DNA of 64,000 bases from Pelomyxa schiedti (Eukaryota; Evosea; Pelobiontida; Pelomyxidae). Under the pieces are notes generated by a model. The model did no database searches, was not told where the DNA came from, and saw nothing but the letters and a program-made list of their open reading frames with translations. Of this stretch, positions 36,160-47,019 are shown piece after piece; the first letter of the stretch is position 1; each line of letters starts with the position of its first letter. The stretch spans positions 62,001 to 126,000 of the forward strand of contig JAHLWZ010000751.1 of the NCBI GenBank assembly GCA_020536535.1, in the 5' to 3' direction. The position numbers were made by a program, and so were the translations under genes.

Positions 36160-37960
36160 TTAGGACAGCGAGATTCGAAGCGTCCTGGCCAGGTGCCTCC
36201 TGAAGGCTGGCGTGTGGTCATCGTCCTCAGAGTATGGTTCGTAGGACATGACGAGGTTGTAGACGTCGCGGACGGTGTAGCTGGCTCTTTGCATTGCCTG
36301 ATTAATCGCCGAAAGTTCCCGCAGTATGCCTTGATCACCCCAGGTGGAGAACTCCATGCGAAGTCCTGAGGCGGAGGCCGCAATGACCTGCTGCAGGAAC
36401 TTGAGCCGTATATCTCCTCCCTGTTTTGTTTGGAGAGCATTGTAAGTGCGGAAGTTTCCGGGTGTTTAGAGGTTGAGTGCTTACAAATGCGCCACAACCC
36501 CACCCACCAGTTGATATGGTATTGGCATGGGGTGGGTTGCTGGGGTCCCCGCGGAAACCAACATACGCTTTTTCTATATCTCGAATAATGCACTCTTTGT
36601 TGAATTGCACAAGCATAACAGCATCTATGGCTACAATTTGTGGGATAGGTAAATCGCCTGCCTCTGTCGGGCTGAAGATGCCTTGATTAACAGTCAATGG
36701 AGAGTGATAGACAAGGATGGAGATACCCGCAAATTTAAACGTATTTGAATATCCCGTATATTTTACAGTTTGTGGAGCCCCAGACATGATTATGGCCTCG
36801 TGGTCTCTCATTCGCTGTGAAAAGAGCATTCCAATGAACAAATAGGGTCTAACAGAAAATAAGATCTCCTCCTAATTTTGTGTGAGTGTTTCAGCTGCCA
36901 ATTAGCAGTACTTGTGTTGCAGATGGGATTATACTTCCTATGTGCAGATCGGCATTTGCAAAATCCACAAACATTCCAATTCCAGGAATTTCCATCGCGC
37001 CTGTGTGAATATTCACTGGGGAAATAGGAACGTTCAACGTTTCCCATCTGGGGAACCGAGAGACGTCCAAAAAGCTTCGGTGAAATGTTACGGCGCCTGC
37101 GGAAATTGAGCACGCCAGGATCAGTGGGCTTGGTGGTCACGCTTACCCTTTTCCATGTAATCTGGAAAACACAGCGCCATGTAGAATGTTGAAATGAAGC
37201 ATTTTATCCTCTCTACCCCAACACGGTATGAAGAGCCATAAACTAGTAGCCAATCAATTTGCCCCCATTCAACGGGAGCAAACCCAAATGGTGGCTGCGG
37301 AAGAGCAGCAATTTGATCAGCATAGTCCACTTGGTTGCCAAAAAAGGCATTTGCCAGCAGAGATAAGCACACAGGATTTGGGACTGTCACACTGGCCGTG
37401 TGGCCAGCTTGCAATACTTGAAGTCCTGTGCCATTTTCCCACTCTGCTAGAACCCGCGGAAGCCTGAGAGCAAGAGCTTGTATTTTTGGCAGAACAGCAT
37501 CGTAGAAAGAAGGTGCATGCTGACTCCCAACAGTAGAAGCTGCACTAGAGGATGCAGTGGAATCCGTGGCACTATTTGCTTGCACGGATTCCGAGCACAA
37601 AGTAGAGGAAGTTACAGGAACAGGAAGAACAGATGTTGCAGCTGGAGTGCCAAACCAATCAATGGCCTCCTGCAACCCAACAAGGGGTGCTGCCTTTTCG
37701 TACTCTAAAACAACGTTTCTGGGCTGGGTTCGCACAACAGAATATGCTCTTTGGTGAATGACATTAACAGCCTCACGAAGCCTTCAAAAAAAAAAAAAAG
37801 ACTGAGTTAAAAAATAAACGGCGGGAAAGGAAGAGATAGACGAGGCTCACTGCTTCCAGGAAGAAATAGGCTTCGAAAGAACTGAGGCTACAAAAGACCA
37901 GTGATCAGAGTAACTAGGTACGAACCGAAACGGTGGTAGCGACGATACGGCCTTGGACAT
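36160..37960 (-). CDS. PARG: Poly(ADP-ribose) glycohydrolase
   Basis: Removes poly(ADP-ribose) from proteins after DNA damage or stress signalling. Start ATG 37960 (MSKAVSSLPPFRFVPSYSD). The N-terminal helical domain shows LRLPRVLAEWENGTGLQVL and CLSLLANAFFGNQ. The macrodomain part has MFVDFANADLHIGSIIPSATQ spliced to EEILFSVRPYLFIGMLFS, where the tandem catalytic Glu pair (QEE) is kept. Later blocks match well: QTVKYTGYSNTFKFAG, PQIVAIDAVML, KAYVGFRGDP, TISTGGWGCGAF spliced to GGDIRLKFLQQVIAAS. Stop TAA at 36160-36162. About 520 residues. Odd: the usual GGG of the GGG-x6-8-QEE signature reads HIG, so two of the three loop glycines are replaced. The enzyme could still be active, since the Glu pair is present. 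Confidence 0.9.
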
Positions 37961-38395
37961 ATTTTATGGAACAAATGGGAATTTTCTTCTGGAGAAGAAG
38001 GCAAATCTTGCCAATTCGCGTGGAGTGTTATCCAATTGGCAGAACTTGCAGGCAACTCAAATTCCATAAGCGGGGGGGACAGATGGGAGAGCTCGTTCCT
38101 TATGTTCGACCAGAGTAATTTGCTTGATTATGCTGGTTGATGTGGTAGATGTTGATGGATCTCAACTAATATATGTTTCCTTTCTCTGCCTTGGAGAGTG
38201 ATGAGAACGCTAAACTTAGCGCAATCGGTGTAACAACGGTAATCCCGAATAAGCAAAGAAGAGGAATAATCAACCACAAACCAACAAACCGACAAACCGT
38301 CGGTTGGAAACAAACACAAAAACAGCACAAACACCCCGGCCTGAAAACAAAACAAAAAAAAAACAAAAAACAACAACAAAAAACCTCTCGTCGAC
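37961..38395. promoter_or_regulatory. Divergent intergenic region (PARG / four-helix membrane protein)
   Basis: 435 bases between divergent start codons. The right end is very A-rich (aaacaaaaaa runs) just before the plus-strand ATG. Short open frames are present but show no domain. Confidence 0.4.
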
Positions 38396-39213
38396 ATGGG
38401 GCACCACAAAACACCAGCGGTTGTGATGGGCATCATTCTGTCCTCTACATTTGCTCTTGCCACGGCTCTTAGTGCGGCCTTGGTTGGCCTGTTTGTGCAC
38501 TGGATTTGGAACGCCATCGACCCTTCTTGGAGCGAAGCTAGTGGGTATATTATCATTGGTGCCATCGCCGAAATTTTGGGCTTTGCGCTTGTGGTGTGTT
38601 TTTTTTTTAAAAAAAATCGCCTCACCGCTTTTTTAGGGCATTGCCCTTGCAAATTTGATTGTATTTTCCATTGTAGGCCACCATCTCCAGAACGGGGCAG
38701 GTTTTTTCGTTTCTTTCGTTTTCAAAAGAAGTAACTGCTTGTAGTTTATGTGATAGGAATCATAGCCTTCGTGTTCTGTCTGATTTTGTCAGTTATTTAT
38801 CTGATAACAGTTTGTAAGTTTTTGCACGTCCGTAACAAATTGTGTTGTAATCTAATTATCCCAAAAGGGTTTTTCCCAATTGTGGCCTTACCTGCTGCCA
38901 CTGTCTCTTTGGCCATGTCTACAACCATCACAGTCCTCACAATGGCAAGTCATGAGAAGGAGGAATCCTCGTAAGGATTCAGTTTGTTTTTGTAGTAGGA
39001 AAATTTTGTGCAAGCTGGAAAATTGCATATATGAGTTTCTTCTTTTATTGTTGATGTGTGGTGGTTTCTTTTGTACAATCCGTGTTACATTCTTCAAATC
39101 AAGATGATGAGGAGGAGCCGGAGGACACGGAGGAAAGTGATGACGAGGAAGATGAGGAGGAGCCTGACTGCGAAGAGAGGCTAAAGGAATTCGCTGATTG
39201 CGAATCGGTGTGA
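38396..39213 (+). CDS. Four-helix membrane protein with acidic C-terminal tail
   Basis: Unknown function. Start ATG 38396 (MGHHKTPAVVMGIILSS). Four hydrophobic segments, about 20 residues each: VVMGIILSSTFALATAL, YIIIGAIAEILGFALV, VIGIIAFVFCLILSVIYLI and FPIVALPAATVSLAMSTTI. Five exons with short introns. A last intron (donor GTAAGG at 38973, acceptor before 39103) adds a strongly acidic tail, DDEEEPEDTEESDDEEDEEE, ending LKEFADCESV at TGA 39211-39213. If that intron is not used, the protein ends earlier, at EKEESS (stop about 38974). The tetraspan layout resembles claudin- or MARVEL-type proteins, but no signature motif is seen. The acidic tail exon overlaps, antisense, the 3' end of the STE20-type kinase gene. 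Confidence 0.6.
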
Positions 39214-42200
39214 GTGTGTGAGGAAGTGGGCTTGTTGGGCCGTAGTTGTTGTACAAGCCAATTGTTCCAGTCCTCAAAGGGAATCTGTTGTGCATTGGCA
39301 CTCTTCCACAGGTCAGATATCAGTATGTTGCTGTAACTGACTTTTTCGTGGAGATACCGCAATTTCGTTGCGTAAGCTGTTGCCCAAAAGTGTCTGTGGA
39401 AGTTTTGTTAATTACATAGGAGAACTAGGGTGAGAAAAACACACTTAATTTGCATCTCTGCGCACTTCTTTTGTAGTACATCGGGTTCTGGAAGCGGAGC
39501 CGGGTGGTGCGGTGGTGGTGGTAGATTAGCGCGTAATTGTGAAGGCGTTTGTGTCCGCGGTGGAGGTCTTTTTGCTTTGGTTGGTTACGTTCAACAGGAA
39601 GGGGAAAGGAATACTCTTCGAATTCTTTAAGTTTGGCTTTTTTCTCTTCCAACAATTGCAGTGCTTCCTTCATATCACGATCCAGTTTTTCTGTCTCTTA
39701 ACATAAAGTAAGGTGCGCACTTCATTCATTGACACTTACCTGATTGTAGGAGCTGCTGTTTAGCTGTGGTACACGATGAATTAACTTCGTAAAATTGATG
39801 AAGTTGGGTTACATACATTGGAGGTCATCAAGTTTTGGACCCTCACTCTCCACTGCAGGGGTTGTACTTGTACTTGCTTGCCTTGATACTACTAGGATGA
39901 GACCACATTAACGTAACCAAACAAAACCGGAAGGGCTGGCTATTTTGACTGTGCTACTTTCTTCTTCACCTGAGGATGTCTTCAGCATTCCAAGCATTTC
40001 CTAATTATGTCTACGGTCACGCTGGTGAATCAAAAAAATTAATACCTCCAGAGATGTTTGCTCTTTTTCAGTGGCATCACTTGGAGACTCCATACGATGT
40101 ACCATTGTGTCACTAATAGGCTCACCTATAGGACCAGCCACTGTTCCACCATTGAAGGTGGCTGTGGAAGTATTTGCCGAAGGGATCATTGTATCTTCTG
40201 GTTCTACTTGTGAGTTGTAAGACTTTTTCTTTAGCTTCGAGCTAGCTTGGGTAGAGCCCCCAGAGGTCAAAGACGTTTTGGTACCCTGGGGTTTTTATTT
40301 TAAACAAGTTACTTTAGAAGTGCTGGAAGACCTCGTCCAGTCCCAACAATTGATATCTAGTTTGCTTGGAAAGAAGTGAAGCTTGCTCTTCAATCAACGG
40401 GAGTAAGCTGTGTCTTTGAGAACGGGCTTGTAAGATAAACGGATTCTGTTTAAGTTTAAGTTTAGGATTTGAAAGGTACTATGCAGAAACCCCAAGAAGT
40501 TCTTTAGCTGAAGGTCGTTCACTGGGATTTACTTTCAAGCATTCAGACACAAAAGAAATAATTTCAAGAGATTTAGTTGTGAGATCTCGAAAGGTTGGCG
40601 GAGGTAAGGTAGGAATCAAGAAGATAGCCTTTAGCAAGTGAGCAATGAATATGCGCCAGTACAACATACACGCATGGGGTGAAGTTCATTTAAGGGAGGG
40701 AATCCATCTGCCATTTCAATGACTATAGATAGATGTTAACAATCCTTTCTTGAAGAAGAAAAGAACCAGTTATTCCAAGTGACCATACATCCACCTGTTT
40801 TTCTTAAGTGGCGAGATAAAAGTGAAATAAATACTTTCGTGGTATAGCCTGCGCCTCCTGTACCATTTATAACTTCGGGTGCCTTTTCCACTTTCACTTA
40901 GCATTACAGTAAAAGGAAGAATACGTACCATCCAATATGGAGTTCTAAACAGTATTAATGAACATTGTGCATATTTGGACGACCTACCCAATTACTGTAT
41001 GAAGCCGTGACATCGTGTCGCTTAACCTTCCCGATACACCAAAATCTGTGCCAGGTTAGACAGAGGTGAAGAGAGTGGCATACCAGCGAGCTTGCACTCA
41101 CAGCGGTCATTGATGAGGATGTTTCCTGCTTTGACATCCCTGTGTAGCATTCTAACACTGTGAAGGTATGCAAGACCCTGCACAACGTCAATGACTCAGT
41201 GAAATGCATTGAATGTACCTGCAACACTTGATAACAAACATCGCTGATTTGGATTTCATTGAGCGTTTTATTGCATATTTTCATCAAATCTGAGCACGAC
41301 CCTGCACAGCAGTATTCCATCACAATCCAAAGATCACAATCCTTTGAAAGTTGTCACCAAGGAACAAAACAGAAGTGAAAAGGAAATGCACTTTGAAATA
41401 TGATCCAAAGTACCTAACATTCTTAAGTGAGAAGAAGGGTTAAAAGGAGGGAGTACGAGATAATGTTCGGATGCTTGCATGTCTTCATGAAATCTATTTC
41501 CCTTTTAATGTCAGCAAGATCGGTGTCCAGTTGAAGGACCTTTATTGCAACAATGTCATGAGTTTGCCGATGTTTTGCCTTCCACACAGCACCGTATGAC
41601 CTATCAATGGTAAGAATGAGAAACTATTCAACATAATTGTACATTTTTTATGGGGAAAAAAAAAAAAAAAACAAACTCCAAACAAAGAACACATCCAACA
41701 TTTACTGCCTCTCAAAGTAACAAGTGCGGAACACAGTGTTTGCTATTGCATACCCCTCTCCCAATTTTTCCAGCATTTCGAATTCTTGCTCCGGGTCCTG
41801 GAACACGTCGTCTATCATCCCCGCAGCAGCCGAGACAGACACAGTCCTCACAAACACCCTCCCCCCAGAGGCTCCTCCTCCTCCTCCTCCTCCTCCCATC
41901 ACCCCCCCGCCGCTGGCCACACTTGCACCGGGGTCGGGCTGGGCCTGCGTCCCGCTCGGGGGCACAACCACCACCACGGGTGGGGGTCGCTCCGTTGGGG
42001 TCGCGTCGTCTGTGGGCTCGGTGGCGGGCGGGGGCATAGGGGGCGGGACGGGCCTGGCGAGCGGGGCGCAGGGCGTGGGCGTGGGCGTGGGTGTGGGCGG
42101 CGGCGTGGGAGTGGGCATGGGGGGGAGTTCCTCGGGCTCGGGCGTGGGCGGCGGCGGGGACAGGTCCTGCTCCTCGCAGAGCAGCATGGGGTGCTGGGCC

Positions 42201-42304
42201 TCCTGCAGGGGCGGCAGGTGCCGCGTGGACCCGGCACGGGGCAGCCTCTGGGGGCGCGACGACCGCATAGATCCGTGCAACCGATGGCTTAGCCGTGCCG
42301 ACAT
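39099..42304 (-). CDS. STE20/MST (Hippo-like) serine/threonine kinase
   Basis: Start ATG 42304 (MSARLSHRLHGSMRSS), only 61 bases from the neighbouring divergent ATG. A Pro/Thr-rich N-terminus of ~160 residues (PTPTPTPCAPLARPVPPP, then a Gly run) precedes the kinase: FEMLEKLGEG spliced to SYGAVWKAKH, VAIKVLQLD (Lys), EIDFMKTCKHPNI, VMEYCCAGSCSDLM, LHRDVKAGNILINDRCECKLA spliced to DFGVSGKV. All catalytic motifs are intact. The activation segment continues through TPYWMAPEVI, then MADGFPPLNELHPMRVL and SECLKVNPSERPSAKELL. The VMEYCCAGS/DLM and DFGVSG patterns place it in the MST/GCK-II group. A C-terminal region has NPFILQARSQRHSLLPLI, a Ser/Thr-rich linker, a coiled coil (KEALQLLEEKKAKLKEFEEY) and a Ser-rich end. 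A SARAH domain is possible in the coiled coil but not proven. About 13 exons. Confidence 0.87.
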
Positions 42305-42364
42305 GTCACTCTACACTCTAGGGGCCAAAGGATTTTGTTTTCTGCTTGCTTGGCAGAAGGTTTG
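42305..42364. promoter_or_regulatory. Very short bidirectional promoter (STE20 kinase / WD40 protein)
   Basis: Only 60 bases separate the two divergent start codons, so the core promoters must overlap each other or lie within the coding regions. No TATA-like motif is evident. Confidence 0.5.
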
Positions 42365-44641
42365 ATGAGAAGGGAGGAGTCTGGAGGGAATACTGGGGGC
42401 ACGGCTGGTAGGCGGAGTGGTGGATCTGATATCGTGGGGAAACTGACTGGTGAGATCATTGGTTCAGCACAATCGCTGCTTCGGGTGAAAGGTGAAATCT
42501 TCTCATCGCCCGAAAGGAAATTAAAAAAAAAGGAAGAACAAAGGAAAGTAAGACGCAAGGCGAAGGATGTTTCTGCGTAAGTTGTTGCCGAATGCAAGCA
42601 GGTGTGCACGGTCTCGTGTTTCGTAGTCGGTGCCTTGTATTCGCGCCTGTGCACTTTTTTGTGTTTCGTAATTTTTAACCATTTCCTGGATCTTAGGGAC
42701 ACGACGTCAGTGCGTAGTGACAACCCATTCACCGAGATTCTAGTTCTGGCAGGACACAAAAATTTCGTTCGTCACCTTGTTCTCCTTGATGACCACAGGT
42801 TATTTTTTAAAAATAAAAACCTCTATCATTGTTTGGCTTCCCAGCCATAACATTTTTAGGCTCTACTCTCATTCCTTCTTTTGAATAACCCTCACATTTC
42901 TTATAGACTTGCTTCAAGTGATGACTCTGGAACCATCATAATATGGGACTATGAAATGGGCTCATTGCTGCACACTCTGGGTGGCGAAGAGAGTGGAGGC
43001 TTGCCAACTGAGAAAGGGCATAACCTGCCAATTAGGTGCTTGCTATGCCTGGATTCTGACACACTTGTGTCGGGCTCTTCAGACAAGACAATAAAGGTAG
43101 TTCTTCGTGCACGAGCTTTATTTACTGGAATAAGATGTGGAACACTCGCACTGGTGAATGCTTTGCCACTTTAGACAACCACACAGGAAGTGTAATGGTA
43201 TGTTTCTTTTTTCCTTTTTTTTTCCCTATTTGAGCTCATTTTATTCCATCAAAAGTGCTTAGCACTTGTTAAAGAGACGAAAGACACAAATGGTGTTGTA
43301 AAATTTTGTTCCGGCGGAAATGACAAGCAAATTTGCTTGCGTGTGTGGAATCCTGCAACAAGACAAGTCTCTCTATTAGCCACTGTCACTCGTAGTGAAG
43401 ATGAAAGTATACAGGAGTGGTCAATTGCGATTTCTCATTCTTTTTACCTTAGATCTAAATTGTATGATTGTTCTTGGGGCTAATACTGTAGTTACCGGGT
43501 CCAATTCCGCCATCAGTGAGCATACGTTACTTTTTTTTTTGTATTTTAACGATTCTCGACAGTTACATACAGACTAGACAGATGTGTGACTGAAAGAAGT
43601 CTCACATTTCACAGAGAATCTGTGCAATGCCTCGTAGAGCTTCAGAGTTACTTTTTTACTCCCACCCACTGTGGAATTTACGTGTTGTAGGTCCCTACAA
43701 CTGCTTTGTTTCTGGCTCTCTTGATGGCGCCATAGTTATATGGAACTCAACTGACTTCACGCAAGTGATGATCTTAAACAATCCTGCTGATTACTATGAC
43801 ATGAAACAACATTCTTTTATTTACTGTATACGGTGCCTTCTTCCAGTTGGAGATGTATCATCTGCTCCCAAACGACGATTTTCTCAGTGTTGAACAGCAC
43901 TTTTTGATTGCAGCCATTGGATGTGGCTATATCATTTATGATCTCCAAGAGAAGCGAAAAATAGACAACAATCCAAAAGCAAATAGCATGCCAATTTCAT
44001 CGATTATACCCTTATGCAACAAGTGTGACCAAAATTGTGAAAGTGGTAAAGTTATAGACCTAACTGTACTTTGCAGTACAAGATTTGTCACCTCATCCTA
44101 CGACTCAACTGTTTCTCTATGGAACTCACCAACGGCCATAGTGACAGCCAGCGGGTATGTCCCATCCCTTCTTTTCTTTCTTCTCAAAAAAAAAAAAAAA
44201 AAAAGAGAACCTGGTCCACGAAACAGGCGCCAAGGGCATGTTGGATCAATGCAAGCCCACTCAGGGGCAATAATGTCAATGGTTAAACTAAATAACCACA
44301 GTTTTGCTACATGTTCAGACGACGGCACCATTGTGGTTTGGAAGGTCCATCCCTTTTTGTAGTTATACTCTATTCATTTTGGAACCCAGGATGAAGTTCA
44401 ACAATCCGAATGGAGAAATGCCGAAGCCGCGCTGTCATTAGCTAAACACCACAATCCCTCATTCGGGTTATCATCCTCCTCCCCTACTTCAACCACAACC
44501 TCGGCCGCGTCTCCCAACCCATCATCACAAGAACTCTCCACACCAGCGGCAACACCTGCCACAACCACAACAACCACCACAACCACATTTTCCTCACCCT
44601 CTCTTCCTGCTGACCCGCCACCAAGCATTCACAGTGATTGA
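42365..44641 (+). CDS. WD40 beta-propeller protein
   Basis: Scaffold-type protein; partner unknown. Start ATG 42365 (MRREESGGNTGGTAGRRSG), then a basic stretch (SPERKLKKKEEQRK). About eight WD repeats follow, one or two per exon: LASSDDSGTIIIWDYEMG, LVSGSSDKTIK spliced to MWNTRTGECFATL, FCSGGNDKQICLRVW, VVTGSNSAI, FVSGSLDGAIVIWNSTD, IAAIGCGYIIYDLQ, FVTSSYDSTVSLWN and FATCSDDGTIVVWK. A short linker and a Thr/Ser/Pro-rich tail (TSTTTSAASPNPSSQE) follow the propeller. Stop TGA ends at 44641. Introns are short with T-rich ends. I could not assign an orthologue. The SxxDxTIxxW repeats resemble those of F-box or Trp-Asp signalling scaffolds. Confidence 0.85.
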
Positions 44642-44781
44642 TTAATTTAACCAGACAGACAACAAACACCCTGTAGAAACCCTGCCTTAACCAAAACACA
44701 GTGTATACATGTTTTTCTAAATGAATTTTTCTCACAATCAAAATTTCCTAATTATTGCAACATTGGGGTTTGAGGCAAGTG

Positions 44782-46814
44782 TTATGTTCCGTGGGACTGA
44801 CCGTGACGGAGGGTGTCAGTGGTGTATTTTAGAACTGTGGAAAGGTCTGTGTACTCTATTATCGACCTGACATAGAATGAAGAGGGCATACGCAAGGCAT
44901 TGGCGAGGGCACATTCATAGAGCTTAGTGGACCGCGCCTTGAATTGCTCATGAAATATACACCTATTTCAGTTAATAAAAGTGAACAAACGCTCTCGTTC
45001 CCACATGTGCTCCTGTTGGCTAGAGTGGTTTTCTTCACAAGTTTCAATTGTACTTCCAATTGTTCCCACTTGGTCAGGTTGTAGTGCTCTCACAAGGTCT
45101 TGCAGAGGGTATACTTGGGAAGAAAGGTTATCTTCGACCCCTGTCGTGGAATTGAGAAAAAAGGAAATTTTGCAGTAGGGCAACCTGCTTTTGAAGCAAG
45201 CCACTTGATACACTGTCTGAAATACATAATTTGTTAGTATGCACGAATAATGTGGGAACATACTTAATTTTGATTTTTTCATCAACGTAAAAAGTCTGTT
45301 TTTGGTTAGGGTTAGGGTTTGTCACGGGGCTTGGCTTCTTTTTTTCCTTAGGAAAGTAAAAATAACCAGAAGAAAAAAGGTTGATACACACAAGATAGAA
45401 AAAGAGTGGTTTGTGTTTACTGGCCTTACAGAGAAATTTGGCGATGTACATATTCATTTCTGCCCAAATGGTTGCCATGTTCTTTTCAGCTTTTCTGTTT
45501 AAGTGTCAATATCAATTCTCATACATTGCTTCTACGTAGAGTCGGCAAAGAGTCCACTCCTCTCTGCAAATTCCAGTGCTGAGGACTTGCATGTGCTGCC
45601 AAAGGATATTTTTACTTGGAAGCAGACACAAACGAGCTCACCTAGGTGTTGGCCCGGGATCAATGATCTTGTGGAAGGATAGAGCAATTTCACTATGGTG
45701 AACTTTCACACACAACACGCTAAGGCCCACCTCCCTGGGTACGAAGTTGCCATTTTCATCCAGATAAGCCGGTTCAAAGGCAAGGCAAAAGAAAGGGTGC
45801 ATGTCAAGGTCTATTCTGGTTTCAGAGGATTTAAATGTTGGTTGCTCAAGAGAACCTGCCACAAACACAAGGTGATTTGTCATCAAGTCCACGAAAAGGG
45901 GTGATGGTGCTGTAGATTGGACGGTTCCCTCAACTGGCTTCCCAGGTTTTGTTGCTTTCGCGGCACTTCCAGTCTTTGTTGAATGTGAATGTGAATGAGA
46001 ATGTGAGTGGTAGCTGTGAATTGTAAATGAGGGAAACGAAATTTTTTATATACCGTGGCAGAGAGGGTGGACTTAACACTTGAGGTTGGATTTTCTGCCT
46101 TCTTTTTTTTTTGTCTGGAACCAACATATATGCGTATTCCTCATCAGTTGACTTGCTTGCCTTTTACAATTGAGTAAGTCGACGGGTGGTCATGATACCA
46201 TTAGGTGATGGCCCAGGAAAGTCTTTCCTTCGAGGTAATGCAAGGATTCATCCGCATCAGAAGAACTCTGATTATTTGTTGTCAGTGTGAGTCAGAAAAA
46301 GAGGCATGTACATGAAACAGTATCTGTTGTTGAATTAGTTCAAAGAAAGAGAAGTATTCTTGTCTACAATTCCCCAGCCCAAAGATCGTGATGTTTCTCC
46401 GTTCCACTGGTGTGCAATTAGCGCTCTCCTGACGTCCAAAGAATCAGGTAGAGTAGCAGTAAGCCACTCTCTGAACTGAGTATTCTTCACTCCCCTATCA
46501 ATTGGTCTAACAGTTACTGCCCGCTGGCAAGGTTGCTTGTCTGAGTCGCTATCTTCTTGTACAGTTGGTGTATTTGGAGGTTCTTTGGCAGCAATTTGAG
46601 CATCAACTACAGCACCCAGGTCGAAAGTGTCGTCTCCAGATCTGCTCGCAACACAATCAAATCCCGTCGGTGGCGATGTCGGTGTGGAAGGAAAGTAAGG
46701 CGTCACTGGCGACGACGCGGTAGTAGTCGTAGAACTGGTAGATGTTGACGGGGGCACATTATCACGCCTGCGGTGCTTGTTGACCTTGTAGAACTGGTAG
46801 TAGTCGTCACCCAT
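44782..46814 (-). CDS. Maelstrom-domain protein (RNase H-like fold), putative small-RNA pathway factor
   Basis: The MAEL domain is an RNase H/DnaQ-like fold; animal Maelstrom acts in piRNA transposon silencing. Start ATG 46814 (MGDDYYQFYKVNKHRRRDN). The N-terminal ~200 residues are Thr/Pro-rich with a helical part (FREWLTATLPDSLDVRRAL); I do not see a clear HMG box. The domain starts around MHPFFCLAFEPAYLDENG, then FVPREVGLSVL (the conserved Glu) and SFHKIIDPGPTP, as in EIG...FHxxINPG of Maelstrom. Later exons have QCIKWLASKAGCP and the zinc-type end CIFHEQFKARSTKLYECALANA, shortened here to the C-x2-H and YECALANA parts, matching the ECHC pattern. Where DnaQ exonucleases have DxE the protein reads AFE, so the first catalytic Asp is missing. 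Stop TAA at 44782-44784. An alternative is a divergent DEDDh exonuclease. Confidence 0.6.
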
Positions 46815-47019
46815 TTTTTCAAATTAATCCAGAGCCAGATCCCAGCCTCTGACACCACAGGAAAAAAAAAGAGAAAGTGGTTGCGTGTCAACTGTTTGCG
46901 TAACAACTAGACACGCCGGGGTCTCATGCCAATCAAAATTTCACTACACCCAAAACAGTTTTGCGGGTTTCTCTGAAAGTGCTGCAACACGAAACTCAGA
47001 AACCAATACCAAACCGTTC

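Noticed and set aside
41702-42365. Gly/Arg-rich plus-strand frames opposite the STE20 kinase N-terminus
   Set aside because: Mirror images of the Pro/Thr-rich coding; the minus frame leads directly into the kinase glycine loop.
45303-45322. Two adjacent ttaggg units, telomere-like
   Set aside because: Only two copies, inside an intron of the Maelstrom-domain gene, next to a branch-like CTAAC on the minus strand. Too short for an interstitial telomere.
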